A program made the translations under genes and the position numbers. From Thalassia testudinum (taxonomy: Eukaryota; Streptophyta; Magnoliopsida; Alismatales; Hydrocharitaceae), in contig JAZHRO010000014.1 of assembly GCA_037157565.1 (NCBI GenBank), positions 105,617,501 to 105,681,500 of the forward strand: a stretch of 64,000 bases of DNA, written 5' to 3'. Below the pieces are notes generated by a model. That model was given only the letters and a program-made list of their open reading frames with translations. It was not told where the DNA came from and did not search any database. Of this stretch, positions 54,586 through 64,000 are shown piece after piece (the first letter of the stretch is position 1; the number at the start of each line of letters is the position of its first letter).

Positions 54586-56318
54586 TGATTAGCTAGATTT
54601 TATACGAGAAAAGGATTGAGTTAAAAACCCATCATTGCAGTTGCATAAAAATCCACTATCAAATAATTTTACCGAAACTCGAGATGAGTCCCAAGTCAAA
54701 CATAGGGAGGCTACGTCGATTATAATCTGCAGTTATATTTTTTTGTATTTGTTTAAGGAAAATATTCGCAACTATGCTAATCTACTTGCAATATAAATAA
54801 AGAGAGAGAGAATAATGACTTTTTATAGCTAAGAAAAATGTCTATTACAACTAGTTATTACAACACTAATGCTAGAAATTGAAATCTACACTAGAAAGAA
54901 GTAAAGCGATTAGGGGAGAGAAATTATCCTCCTCAACGAATGCTTGGAGGATAGCCTGGGCGATTGACTCGTGGAGGAAGGAGAGCGGAGATGGAGAAAG
55001 GAGGATGAATCTGGATGAAGTGGGGATGAGGTAGGGTGTCGTCGTCGTAGGATTTGCTTCCAGAACGGGAGTGAGAGGATAGCTGGTGAGAGCTCCGCGA
55101 AGGGGGTGAGAAGTGGAAAATTTATTTTTTAACTCTAGCGAAGATTCCCGTAGCTTGGGAGCATTAGAGCGAGCTTGAGAATGTTGTTCTTAACTCTTTA
55201 GAGGGTTGAGAGAAGGAAGGGATAATGGATGAAATGGTGTTGGTGCCCTTTTATAGATGAAGTTCAAGGGCAAAAAGTTCCTTTCAAAAGCTTTAAAATT
55301 GAATGGAGGGCCTTTAGTGACAGATGTTCATATTGCTGTAGACACAAATCCTTGAAGGCACACCTTGAACAAGAGTTGTTCGATTAGGATCCGACGACTC
55401 TCGTGAGGTCATGTCCGCGTCTCCTCTCCTTCAGCTGTTGCGCATGCACACACCAAGCATTGCGACACATGGCACGCTGAGGGCCCTTGGATTGTGCATC
55501 CACGACCAAGAATCACCCTCAACTACACTTCACAAATTGTGCCCCCTACGTCTAACTACACATCATCACACACGTGAGCAATCCACACATCTTCGTGAGC
55601 CACGTTGTCGCCCTAGTTGCTGCTCGATGAGGATCTAGCGGTCCAATTACACCCGCATGCTTCTTCAAGGATTAAATCCGTGAAGCGCGGATCGAACCTG
55701 CGTTGGCTGCTCCATGAGACAACCTTATCCACCGCACTGCGTGCATGGATTGCTGACTTCTTTGAATTAGGTGCTAGCTATCTCAGTCGTTGGATGAAGA
55801 TCCAATGGCTGAGATGAAGAGTTGCTTGATGAGAAGGGGAAAGCCAGAGGCGTTGGGCGGATATGATGGCGCCATGTGGCGCCATCATGGAGGTCCATCT
55901 TCTTTGCTTTGTAGATGATGCCTCAGATGTCGAATTGAATCAATTTTCACACCGTTGTGCTGCAATCCATTAGTTGGATTTGTTGTCTAAAGTTTGGATT
56001 TTCACCACCGTGCCCCTTGGCCTTTGATCTTCTTCGAATTGCATACGATGCTATGAAGGTCCAATCAGGACAATCTTAGAGGCATTAGACTTCGATCGTC
56101 ATCCTGATCAGATTTGTACGGTTAGATCTTCAATCTGAGGCTCCGAAATGAATCGCCTTATCTCCTAGCCACAAAAAGAGGTGAATTAGTATACAATTTG
56201 TCATTAATCTAAATGCATGATGGTGCATGTTATGCATTATTTATAATGCATGTTGCATCTATGACCCTAAGAACATGCATAAATAGGCAAATTAGGCCAA
56301 TTAGATGTGTACACATTA
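54586..56318 (-). repeat. Ath-6 5' LTR, uninterrupted
   Basis: 1733 bp. It gives the intact form of the 3' LTR that is split at 38676 and 40376, confirming those insertions. The minus start reads TAATGTGTACAC rather than TGATGTGTACAC (one transition). GATC dyad GTTGGATGAAGATCCAAT at about 55789-55806. Promoter-like TATAAAAGGG on the minus strand near 55245. Confidence 0.9.
55681..55745 (-). other. tRNA-like A/B-box module in Ath-6 5' LTR
   Basis: Minus strand: GTGCGGTGGATAAGG (A-box-like), then TCTCATGGAGC at the anticodon-arm position, then GCAGGTTCGATCC (perfect B-box core, complement of about 55689-55701). The 25-base gap between boxes is close to that of tRNAs with short arms. The acceptor stem is not convincing. 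Confidence 0.7.
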
Positions 56319-56517
56319 GCCATCTCTGGTGGTGGTGGTCTTTGAAGGTGGTAGGAGGAAGCCTTGAAGGTGGAGGTTCTAAGGTGGAAGAAGATGGAAG
56401 GAGGAGGGACTAAGGGAGTCTCAAGGGGAGGGGGGTGGATTGCCACCCTTGGTGGCCTTCTAAGGAGGAAGGGAGGCCATAGGTGGTGCACCCAAGAGGA
56501 TAGAGTTTATTGAGGGG
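56319..56517 (-). mobile_element. Old LTR fragment right of Ath-6
   Basis: It begins with the second copy of the Ath-6 target (GCCAT). The CTCC/GGTGG-rich text joins smoothly to the left flank (GGTGGTGGCTGGCCAC). It is cut at 56517 by Ath-7. No gene. Confidence 0.45.
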
Positions 56518-58097
56518 TGATATTTACATATTTATTTATGTTAATTAATGCCTAACTAATGTTAGTCTAAGGGTAATTTGGGTTAGATTGCTCTCAATTA
56601 GGTTAGACTAGTCATTTTAGGTGATTTTGTAAATAATGCATACTTGTGGATAATTTTTCTTGCAATTGTATCTGGCACCTTGATGTCTTTATTTTTATAT
56701 GTGCAGGTACAAAATTTTAGGTTGTTTGGAGTAAGGTGGAATAGACTTTCTAAGTTGAGTTCACATGGAAGAGGACTGAGCTTAATTGATGAATCTATTT
56801 GGAAACCCAATTAAACCTAACCTTAGGTTAATTAGGAATCCAAATTTCTAAGCCTATGACCTAGCCTATGGACCCAATTTCCCACACCCTAGGGCTGACC
56901 ATAGACCTCAAATCCTAACCCATTTTCTTGACCAAACTCGATCCAATCCTTTTCTAAAAGAACCTATCCCTTATCCTTAGAAAACCTAAATCCTAACCCA
57001 ACAAACCTTATTTGGCCATCCCTTTTATCCTCAAATAAAAACTATTTTGGATGGTCAAAGTACACCATAATTTATCCACCACTACATCTAAATCCTAGAG
57101 TTATAAATTGCTTACCTAAATTCCTATCTAAGAATCCTAAACCAAATCATATTCCTAATCCTAAACTTAATATTGAAATCTTAACAACATGACACATCTT
57201 TAGTATTTTGGCCATAACTTTTTCATTTCAAATCAAAATTGAGTCATTCAAGTTGCATTGGAAATTTGATTTTAAGGGAGATAACGTTACTTTTATGTGT
57301 AACTTGAAATTCAAAATATAAAGAGGCCAAAAATTTGAGAGAACCACAACCCTCAATCATCCTCTCAAAGCCATCCTAGCCCTCCATCAATTCTAACAAC
57401 ACCTAACCTATTCTATCCACCTATTCCTTCATGCTACCCCTTGATTCCTAGACTCCTAATCCTAGCCCTTTATTTTGGTGATCTAAGCTAACTTAGATCA
57501 ACCAATCTCAGGCCTTCTTAACCTCTACATAAACACCCTAGCCACCCTCCTTAGGATCATTCCTTTCCACTTCAAAATAGATCCACCAACTAGAACTAGT
57601 CCTCTACTTCTTCCTTCTCCCTTTGGAGATTGTGGGTGCACCTTCACATCTACATCTATGTCAACGCTCCGAACTTCGCCTTCGAAGCCCTTCCTTCGCA
57701 TTTCTCTAGTCTAGTTTTAGTTGTAGTAATTGTAGAAGCATTCTAATAGTTGTAATACTAGTTTTTCTTGTGCCAAACTCTCATCTTATTCAATAAAAGT
57801 TCTAGTAATTATTTTCCAACTTGTCTTCAAGTTGTATGCTTTCTAGTACTTAGTTAGAAGTTGCATGCAATTAGATTAGTTATAATAATCATCCTACTTG
57901 ATATCTGATTCTAGTTAGTTTTAGTTATAGTTTGGAAAGCGATTTTAATCTGACTGCCTCCCTGTGAACGACTTAGACTCCATTTTTTTAAACTACGATT
58001 CCCATATTTACAAGTCTCATTTGATTATAAATTCAAGAGTTTCTAATGTGATTATACTACGACGAAAGTGTATTTTACATAATTACATCCATGTACA
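56518..58097 (+). repeat. Ath-7 5' LTR
   Basis: TGATATTTAC...CATGTACA, 1580 bp, of the same family as the Ath-2 3' LTR. Promoter-like ACATAAACACCC near 57523, polyadenylation-like TTCAATAAAAG near 57789, CTCCCTGTGAACGA box near 57960 and CTACGACGAAAG near 58058. It is followed by a primer site, which confirms orientation. A target duplication cannot be tested because the element's right end is missing. Confidence 0.85.
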
Positions 58098-58107
58098 AAA
58101 TATTTTT

Positions 58108-58129
58108 TGGCATCGTTGCCTTGTAGGGA
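58108..58129 (+). other. Ath-7 primer-binding site (tRNA-Asp-like, mutated)
   Basis: TGGCATCGTTGCC followed by TTGTAGGGA resembles TGGCGCCGTTGCCGGGGA, the tRNA-Asp-complementary primer site of Athila elements, with two substitutions and a 5-base interruption. Ten bases separate it from the LTR end. Confidence 0.75.
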
Positions 58130-59679
58130 ACTGATTTATTTTTTCCTTTCATCTCCATATTTGTCTCTAAGTTACTAATCCATCTTGCCTTGTGTTTGTT
58201 GATCTATGTGTAGGTAGCAGAAAATTCAAAGAAAATGGTGAAACAAGACAAGCGGGATTCAACAATTTAGAGGTAAGTACCCTTATCCTAGTATAGGATC
58301 AGTTTCGATTTGGACGTAAAAAAAATCTCTTTGGTGGATGTTATCTCTTGGAAATCAACAAAACCACCTCTAAATTCAGACTGCAACCAAATCTGTTATT
58401 CAAAAAAACATTTTCCAAATATTTACAGATCCAAAAATTTGAAAATTTCTTTTGGACATAGAAATTGAAGTTAGAAAGATCGTGTCCAAATTTTATACCC
58501 ATTTGATTTATATTGAATTTTTAAAAATTCACGATCTGCACTGATATCAGACCTAATTTTTCTTTCTAATTTCATTATTCAAAAAATCATAGGAATTTTT
58601 ATACTACTCCAATTGACCTGAAGTTTGTGATATTGGATTCCTGCGATAATTGAGAATCTCAAAAAAATCTGAAAATAATATCTTGAGCACGTTTGGTTGC
58701 ACGGAAAACCCAAATACTGACTGGGGGTCAAAATAGACCTAAAGACCCCAGTGCACTATTAAATCAAAAAAAATATAAAACGTGCATTAAAAATTTTGAA
58801 TTTTTTTCCTGATCACCCTACTTAGTGCTACACTAGGACCATTAATTGCATTTCTTGGGTCGCACCACACTTGGCCTTGTGGACTTAAATTTCACCATTT
58901 AGAAATATCTGCTCTTAGGGTTTTCACTTTAAGGTAGAGCACTTGCATTTCATACTTAAAAGAAATTTATCAAATAAATTGGGACTTGCAAAGCTTCTTG
59001 TGTTCTTCACTAGAACCTTGTTTGAATTTATTTAACCAAGTGAATCCTAAAATACACTAATACAAGCATTGAACTCTAAAAGTCACCACATTAAATAAGC
59101 TTGTATTGTGAACCTCTTTGATTGGCACGCACATACATCTGAATTGAATGAATTGGGCACCCACTCCCTTCACACCCATCATCTAATCCTATGTACTTTA
59201 AATCCTAAGTCCTATTTAAATTGATAGATGCACCAACTAGGTTGGATTTTATTTCCAAACTGGAGCTATACTTAGTTGATCATATCTGAGGTCTTGTTTA
59301 TTTGAACCAACTAGTGATAAGAAAGGTCAGTGTGGTAATCGCATTAACCTCTAGTGGTGTCCCACTGTGTGGGGTGTCTTAGGGGGTCCCACCCTTTTGG
59401 CCAATCAAGTAATTCAAGGGTCAGGTCATTTAGCTAGGGTTAGTGAAATTTGGACTAGGTCTAATAGGTGCAACCTTTTAGGTCTAGAATTGATTGTTTG
59501 TATTGTGCACGCACTTCTCTCTCTTGTTCTCTTTGCATCTATAACATTCTTCCAAGTGTATGCACGGAACTAGATCACAAAATCGACACTTCGTACGACG
59601 TCTGTAAAGAGAACCAAGGAGGAGATTGATTATTGGTGAATCTAGTTCTACATTTGACTCGAACTTTGATCTTGATTTG
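58130..59679 (+). mobile_element. Ath-7 leader
   Basis: Noncoding AT-rich leader between the primer site and gag. No conserved frame, no tRNA, and no repeat longer than short homopolymers. The open frame at 59367-59573 has no recognisable domain. A long leader is usual for Athila elements. Confidence 0.6.
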
Positions 59680-61590
59680 ATGGCTAGCCTAGCCAACAAG
59701 AATCCACAACCAAATCAGATGGACCCTCAAGACCAGATCCAGAATCTCCAACTTTAGTTGATTCTATTCTAGCAGAATCATCAAACCCAAATATAGGAGC
59801 TTCTTGGGATTTTACATATCCAACCAGGAAGACCCTTGAGGGATTTTTACAACCCTACCCAGTATCAACACCAACCTTATGTTAGGGTCCCACCTGTAGA
59901 AGCTCAATTTGAAATTAAGCATTCCACTATACAACTCCTACCTCATTTTAAGGGCAACAATGATGAAGACCCCTTCCAATTCTTAGAAGAGTTTGTGGCC
60001 ATTAGTGAGACAATTAGAATTCCCAATCTACATGATGATGTGATTAAAATGAAACTCTTTCTTTTTTCCTTAAAAGAGAATGCTAGTTATTGGTTAAGGT
60101 TTATAGGAAGACTTGTTAACACATGGTGGGAGCTAAGAAGTGCCTTCCTGAATAAATTTTTTCCCAATTGGAAAAACCAATGCACTTAGAAGAGCTATCA
60201 CCACCTTCTCCCAACACCATAAAGAACCATTGCATGAAGCTTGGGAGAGATTCATGGATTTAATTAGAAAATGCCTGCATCATGAGGTTTCTAGATTGCA
60301 ACTAGTGCAGATGTTTTATCATGGGATTAATGATCATATAGGAAGCCTTGTGGATGACGCCTGTGGAGTCAACTTTATGAGTAAGGATGAAAACAATGCC
60401 TTTTATTTATTTGAGAATATGAGTGAGAATTCCATGAACAATGCCTCCATAGAAACCTATGGAAGATCCATGCAACCTAGAGGTTGAATTTATGAGGTCC
60501 AAGAAAGCTTAAGTAATGTGGATATGAATTTGATATGTGAAAAAGTGGGCAAAGTTTAGGTTGTATCTAAAAAATTGGATGAACTAATGAGCCAAAATAG
60601 GAAGAGAGCAACCCTCCCATCACCCACTATCCAAGCTCCCTCAGGGAGGGAGTTTGTGAACAAGCTGCACATGGCTCAAGATGTGAGCCAACTGACCCAT
60701 GGTCTTTCTCAAGGGACCCACGTAGGGACCTTTGATCCCTGTTATCTTGACTCAACACTCCCATCCTCATCATCACCTGGATACGAGGATGTGTCAGCTA
60801 TGTAAGGAAACAGTAGAAATCCTTTCTCCAACACTTATAATCTTGGTTCAAGAAATCACCCGAATTTTTCTTGGAAAAGCCAAGGGGAAGGAAACCAACA
60901 AATTCCATAGCTTAGACCCTATTAGATGAACCCTTGCTTACCTAATACTTTCAACTAGGGTTAGACTTATCAATCCGTGCTCCCTAACCTGCCTAGCCAA
61001 ACTGAGTTGGCTATATTGAATTAGAACCATCAACTGATGGACACAAATACTTTCATGTTTCAAGCTATGCAACAATTGACCCAGTTCATCATGGATCTGA
61101 AGAACCAGATAGAGCCTAAGCCTAATGATAGACCTATTGGTGCCCTCCCTTCCCAACCCATTTTGAACCCTAGAAACATGCCTAATCAAGGACACAATCC
61201 TCAAGGGTTCAACCAAGCACACGTTATTCAACCAGCTCCCCTGACTCCCCCTTGTTTTCATTCACCTTAGTTCCACATCCTTCTACACTTGTCCTTCCTA
61301 CTCCTTTTCAAGGGAATTTGTACACACCTGCCACTGCCAATTCCATCACCCTGAGAAGTGGCAAGGTCACTCAGAACCCTATGCATCGAAATCAGACAAC
61401 CTAGGATCATGATGAGCCAACTCTGATTAATACACCTGAGGTTGAGGATGAGATCCAGGTCTATGATTTTGAGGATCCAAAGATTCCAATCCCTTTTCTT
61501 GAGGCCTTGTGTTACAACTAGAACCCAGCTCCTCATGGAACTCAAGAAGGGTTCGCCTTGACTAATCCCAAGACTCAGTCATCCATTGAG
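59680..61590 (+). pseudogene. gag: Ath-7 gag remnant
   Basis: The likely original start is the ATG at 59680 (MASLANKNPQPNQMDPQDQ), in frame with the capsid-like part after two or three stops: LRDFYNPTQYQHQPYVRVPP, HSTIQLLPHFKGNNDEDPFQ, FLEEFVAISETIR and RSAFLNKFFP. A frameshift in the T-run near 60160 moves the frame; the text continues as TNALRRAITTF and then HEAWERFMDLIRKCLHHEVS and ENMSENSMNNASIETYGRSM (60230-60487). Further on, LPSQPILNPRNMPNQGHNPQ and ITLRSGKVTQNP (61140-61380) mark the C-terminal region. It ends near 61590 before the protease junction, cut by another LTR fragment. Confidence 0.86.
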
Positions 61591-62041
61591 AAATAAACCA
61601 AACACATATATAACATTCCACACATGTACCGTAGCTAAGCATTTAATGAAAGACAGAAAGTAGAACAATAATCTAAAATAGACATCATGTCACAGAAGAA
61701 AAATAAAGTTCACAACATAGCCAGCACAATTGAAATTGAAAGGTAGAAAATAGGGCTACTAGTTCCAACATGAAGAAAGAAAAGTACCATAAAGACAGTA
61801 AGCTAAAAATTGACTAAGGCTGGGCACAACTAGGCCTAGCACCCTCCGCAGCTGGTGGTACTGGTTGTTCACCTCCTTGACCTGAACATAAGTAGTGGAT
61901 GTCAGCTAAATGCTGAGTAGAGTGGCAAACTTAAGAACATTTAATGCATTTAACTGTTAAAAGCAGTACACTATTTACGTAGTTTCAGTTATTCATACAG
62001 TTAATGTTTGGTTCTATTCACAATCACTAGTTGTTTAGTGT
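61591..62041 (-). mobile_element. Fragment of an S2-family LTR, reversed
   Basis: On the minus strand, GCCACTCTACTCAGC, AGCTGCGGAGGGTGCTAGG and GCCTAGTTGTGCCCAG match the S2 segment at about 42672-42785 in order. The right part (61940-62041) is not clearly S2. Ends and target site are not resolved. Confidence 0.6.
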
Positions 62042-64000
62042 TGTACGCGCAAAATTGGGTTTTAAAAACACTTTCTTGTAATATAGTCGAAAATAGCACG
62101 TGAACAAATACAATTTATTGCTAGAAAGAAATTCGAGGTCGAACGCAGGGAGCAAGTGTTTCAATAAATCTCAAAATTGCAATTCTATCACAAGATATCA
62201 ATATATGATGAAATTTCTAAACTCAGATGATATGTATATAGGAACAAATGTTGATAGCGCAAAAAGATTAGGGTAAAATGGTGATTTGAATCACCAATTA
62301 CCCTAATTAAACTAATATCAAATATCTCAATAGTATCAACAAAGGCTAATCCATGTAGGATAAGTGCACAATACACTCCCTGTCAGAGATCAGACGATGG
62401 AGCTTTCAACTAGACGGCTTAACCGTCCAACTGCTACAGTGCCAAGAGGGCACTCTTCTTCTTCCTTTCCTTTCTTTCCTCAAGCTCAAGAGAAGGCACA
62501 ACATAGAGGTCAGTACCAACACCAGTAGAGAAAAACCCCCCTCCCCTCTCTCTCTTTTCTTCTTCCTTTCCCTTTCTTTCTCTTCTCTCAGGGATAATCA
62601 GATCCAGGTATACGGGTAAACGGTTCAGAGCCCAGACCCACATGGAGTGGCCATGGACGAGGGCGTGCGTGGGCACGTGCGTGGGCACGTGCGAGGGGAC
62701 CTCACCTCGTGCTTACTGAGGCGAACAGTTGAGGAGCGAAAAGCAACTTAAACGCTGCAAGAGGGGTGCCGCTTCACGATGTTGGACTATCCCACCGAAG
62801 CTTCAGCGTGTACTGCTGCCGTGAAGGGATTTTGCTCAACTCATGCTTGTGGGTAGTCAAACACTCCAATTGGCTGGGCGAGAATGTTTGCACTTTGGTT
62901 CCGCGTCGCTTGGGGCTTATACCTGGAGCTGAAGTCTCAAGAATGTGATGAAAGCTTGCTTGAAGCAGTTGTGGCAATGGCGGCGAAGGTCCTGAAAATG
63001 AAATCCAAAGAACAGTCTTTCGACCCTGTTAAACCAACTCAGTAGCGTCGTCAAATGACGACAAACTTGCTGGTGGCCGTGTGGTGGTGTTTGGTGGTGT
63101 GAGGAGATCGTACGACCTTAAAACATGGGTGCGGTGAGCATGGAGTTTGGCAGAGGGTAGGAGTGAGAAATAGGTGGAATTAGGTTAGGTGTTTAGTCGA
63201 TGGAGTTGGGGCGAAGCTGATGGGGGTGGTCACGGTGCAATTCATGCGGTGGCTAGGCATCCCTAGAGCTTTGCTGGAGCAGAGGAAGGTGAAGGCGTTA
63301 GGGTTGAGACTGTGGGTGTTTATGAGTGTAAGTGAGATGGAAGTGAAGTAGAGGAAGAAGGGAAGATGTATAGAGACTTAGGGACAGTGGAGATAGATGG
63401 AGGGCTTCAGTTGTGGCTAACTGGAGCTGGAGAAGATGGAGATGAAGGCGTAGCAGTGACTATGACTGAGGTAGAAGAATGCCCTCCCTTTAACTGGGGA
63501 GGTGCGCAAGGACGAGGGGAAGAAGATAGGTCATCCAATTTGATGGTTGGATGGCTAGAAGAGGGGGATCGAAGGTGGTCGCCGGAGCAAAATCTGAAGG
63601 AGGCCGGAGAGGGAGAAGAAGAGGGTTTCTCAAGCCAAGACTTGCTAAGGAGCTAGGGTTCTTGCCCCTGCTCCTTTTATAGGTCATGGGAAGAGGTTTA
63701 AGGCTTGGAGACCAAGCTTCCAAGCTTGGTAAGCTTGCCAGCGAAGGATACCCACATCTCTCATGAGTTCGCATGAGAAATTGGGAAAGAATTGGAGCCC
63801 ACGAATAGGTTTGAAAGGAAGGCAATTACTTGACGAATCTCCCTTTCAAATTTGAGAGGGATTCATCAAGTAATCAACAAGTTCTTGCCAAAAAAAGCTC
63901 ATCGGAGTAGGATTCCTTCACGAAAATGGTGGAAGGACCTATTTGCAATGAGTGGTGACAAAGATAAGGGGCTTTTTATAATAAATTCAAAAGCTGAGGG
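62042..64000 (-). mobile_element. LTR-like sequence, truncated by the window end
   Basis: It begins TGTACGCGCAAAA and has the S1/S3 layout in minus orientation: a CTCCCTGCGTTCGACCTC box (complement at 62130-62150), AT-rich terminal part, then GC-richer DNA with chance frames (62434-62688, 63366-63825) and a promoter-like CTATAAAAGGAGC on the minus strand near 63673. I found no coding domain. The far end lies beyond 64000. Confidence 0.5.

Larger units (their letters stand above)
37826..56318 (-). mobile_element. Ath-6: full-length but decayed Athila-type element with three inserts
   Basis: This minus-strand element is bounded by LTRs at 37826-43912 (3', interrupted) and 54586-56318 (5'), and by GCCAC (37821-37825) and GCCAT (56319-56323), a 5-bp target duplication with one transition. 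Order: 5' LTR, a tRNA-Asp-like primer site, leader, gag, protease, RT, RNase H, integrase, tail, 3' LTR. Three LTR-type insertions (38677-40308, 40377-43092 and 47055-49466), each with its own target duplication, postdate it. Removing them gives an element of about 11.7 kb. Confidence 0.88.

Noticed and set aside
62434..63825. Frames near the right end as gene fragments
   Set aside because: They lie in an LTR-like segment laid out as in S1 and S3; short, biased composition, no domain.

Overview
This window is plant nuclear DNA made almost entirely of nested LTR retrotransposons. I found no convincing host gene, rRNA, intact tRNA or CRISPR array. The coding remnants are plant-type: Athila-lineage Ty3/gypsy gag-pol (recognisable motifs such as FMDDFSIFGDSF, WGIDFMGPF and KACHLPVE) and one Copia-type gag. 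Initiator-tRNA-Met and tRNA-Asp-like primer sites, 5-bp target-site duplications (TSDs) and many transition-type stop codons fit old, methylated heterochromatin of a large angiosperm genome. I cannot name the species.

Layout (element names are mine). 1-2550: the 3' tail and LTR of Athila element Ath-1 (+). 2560-11369: Ath-2 (+), a 5'-truncated pol followed by a long noncoding tail and 3' LTR, carrying a solo Copia LTR (6562-8227, TSD ATATA) and a second nested LTR-like insert (about 9250-10490). 11370-11851 and 17404-17971: the tail of a minus-strand Athila element (Ath-3), split by Cop-1 (11852-17403, TSD ATGAC), a young gag-only Copia-type element that is the only nearly intact coding unit here. 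17975-36310: minus-strand Ath-4 with gag, PR, RT, RNase H and IN remnants. Its 5' LTR was split by plus-strand Ath-5 (28747-35600, TSD GCTTA), which was then rearranged so that one flank occurs twice. 36311-37825: unassigned DNA and an old LTR fragment. 37826-56318: minus-strand Ath-6, full-length in outline (TSD GCCAC/GCCAT), hit by three further LTR insertions at 38677-40308, 40377-43092 and 47055-49466. 56518-61590: the 5' half of Ath-7 (LTR, primer site, leader, gag). 61591-64000: pieces of two more LTRs.

How the parts work together. Only Cop-1 could still make most of a protein: a Gag with a zinc knuckle, with one in-frame stop. It has no pol, so any mobility would depend on another element's enzymes. 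The Athila copies are dead, with frameshifts, stops and lost catalytic residues, but their noncoding parts are more ordered than their genes. The tails share two polypurine tracts, a palindrome beginning TGATAAGT, a purine-rich tract and a duplicated GGCTGG motif. Several LTRs carry a tRNA-like A-box/B-box module. Several LTR families are packed with short self-complementary motifs (GACGTC, AGCT, TTGGNNCCAA, GATC dyads). These noncoding features are the best candidates here for undescribed biology.

All calls come from reading the sequence by eye. Boundaries given with TSDs should be exact or nearly so. Boundaries called approximate are estimates.
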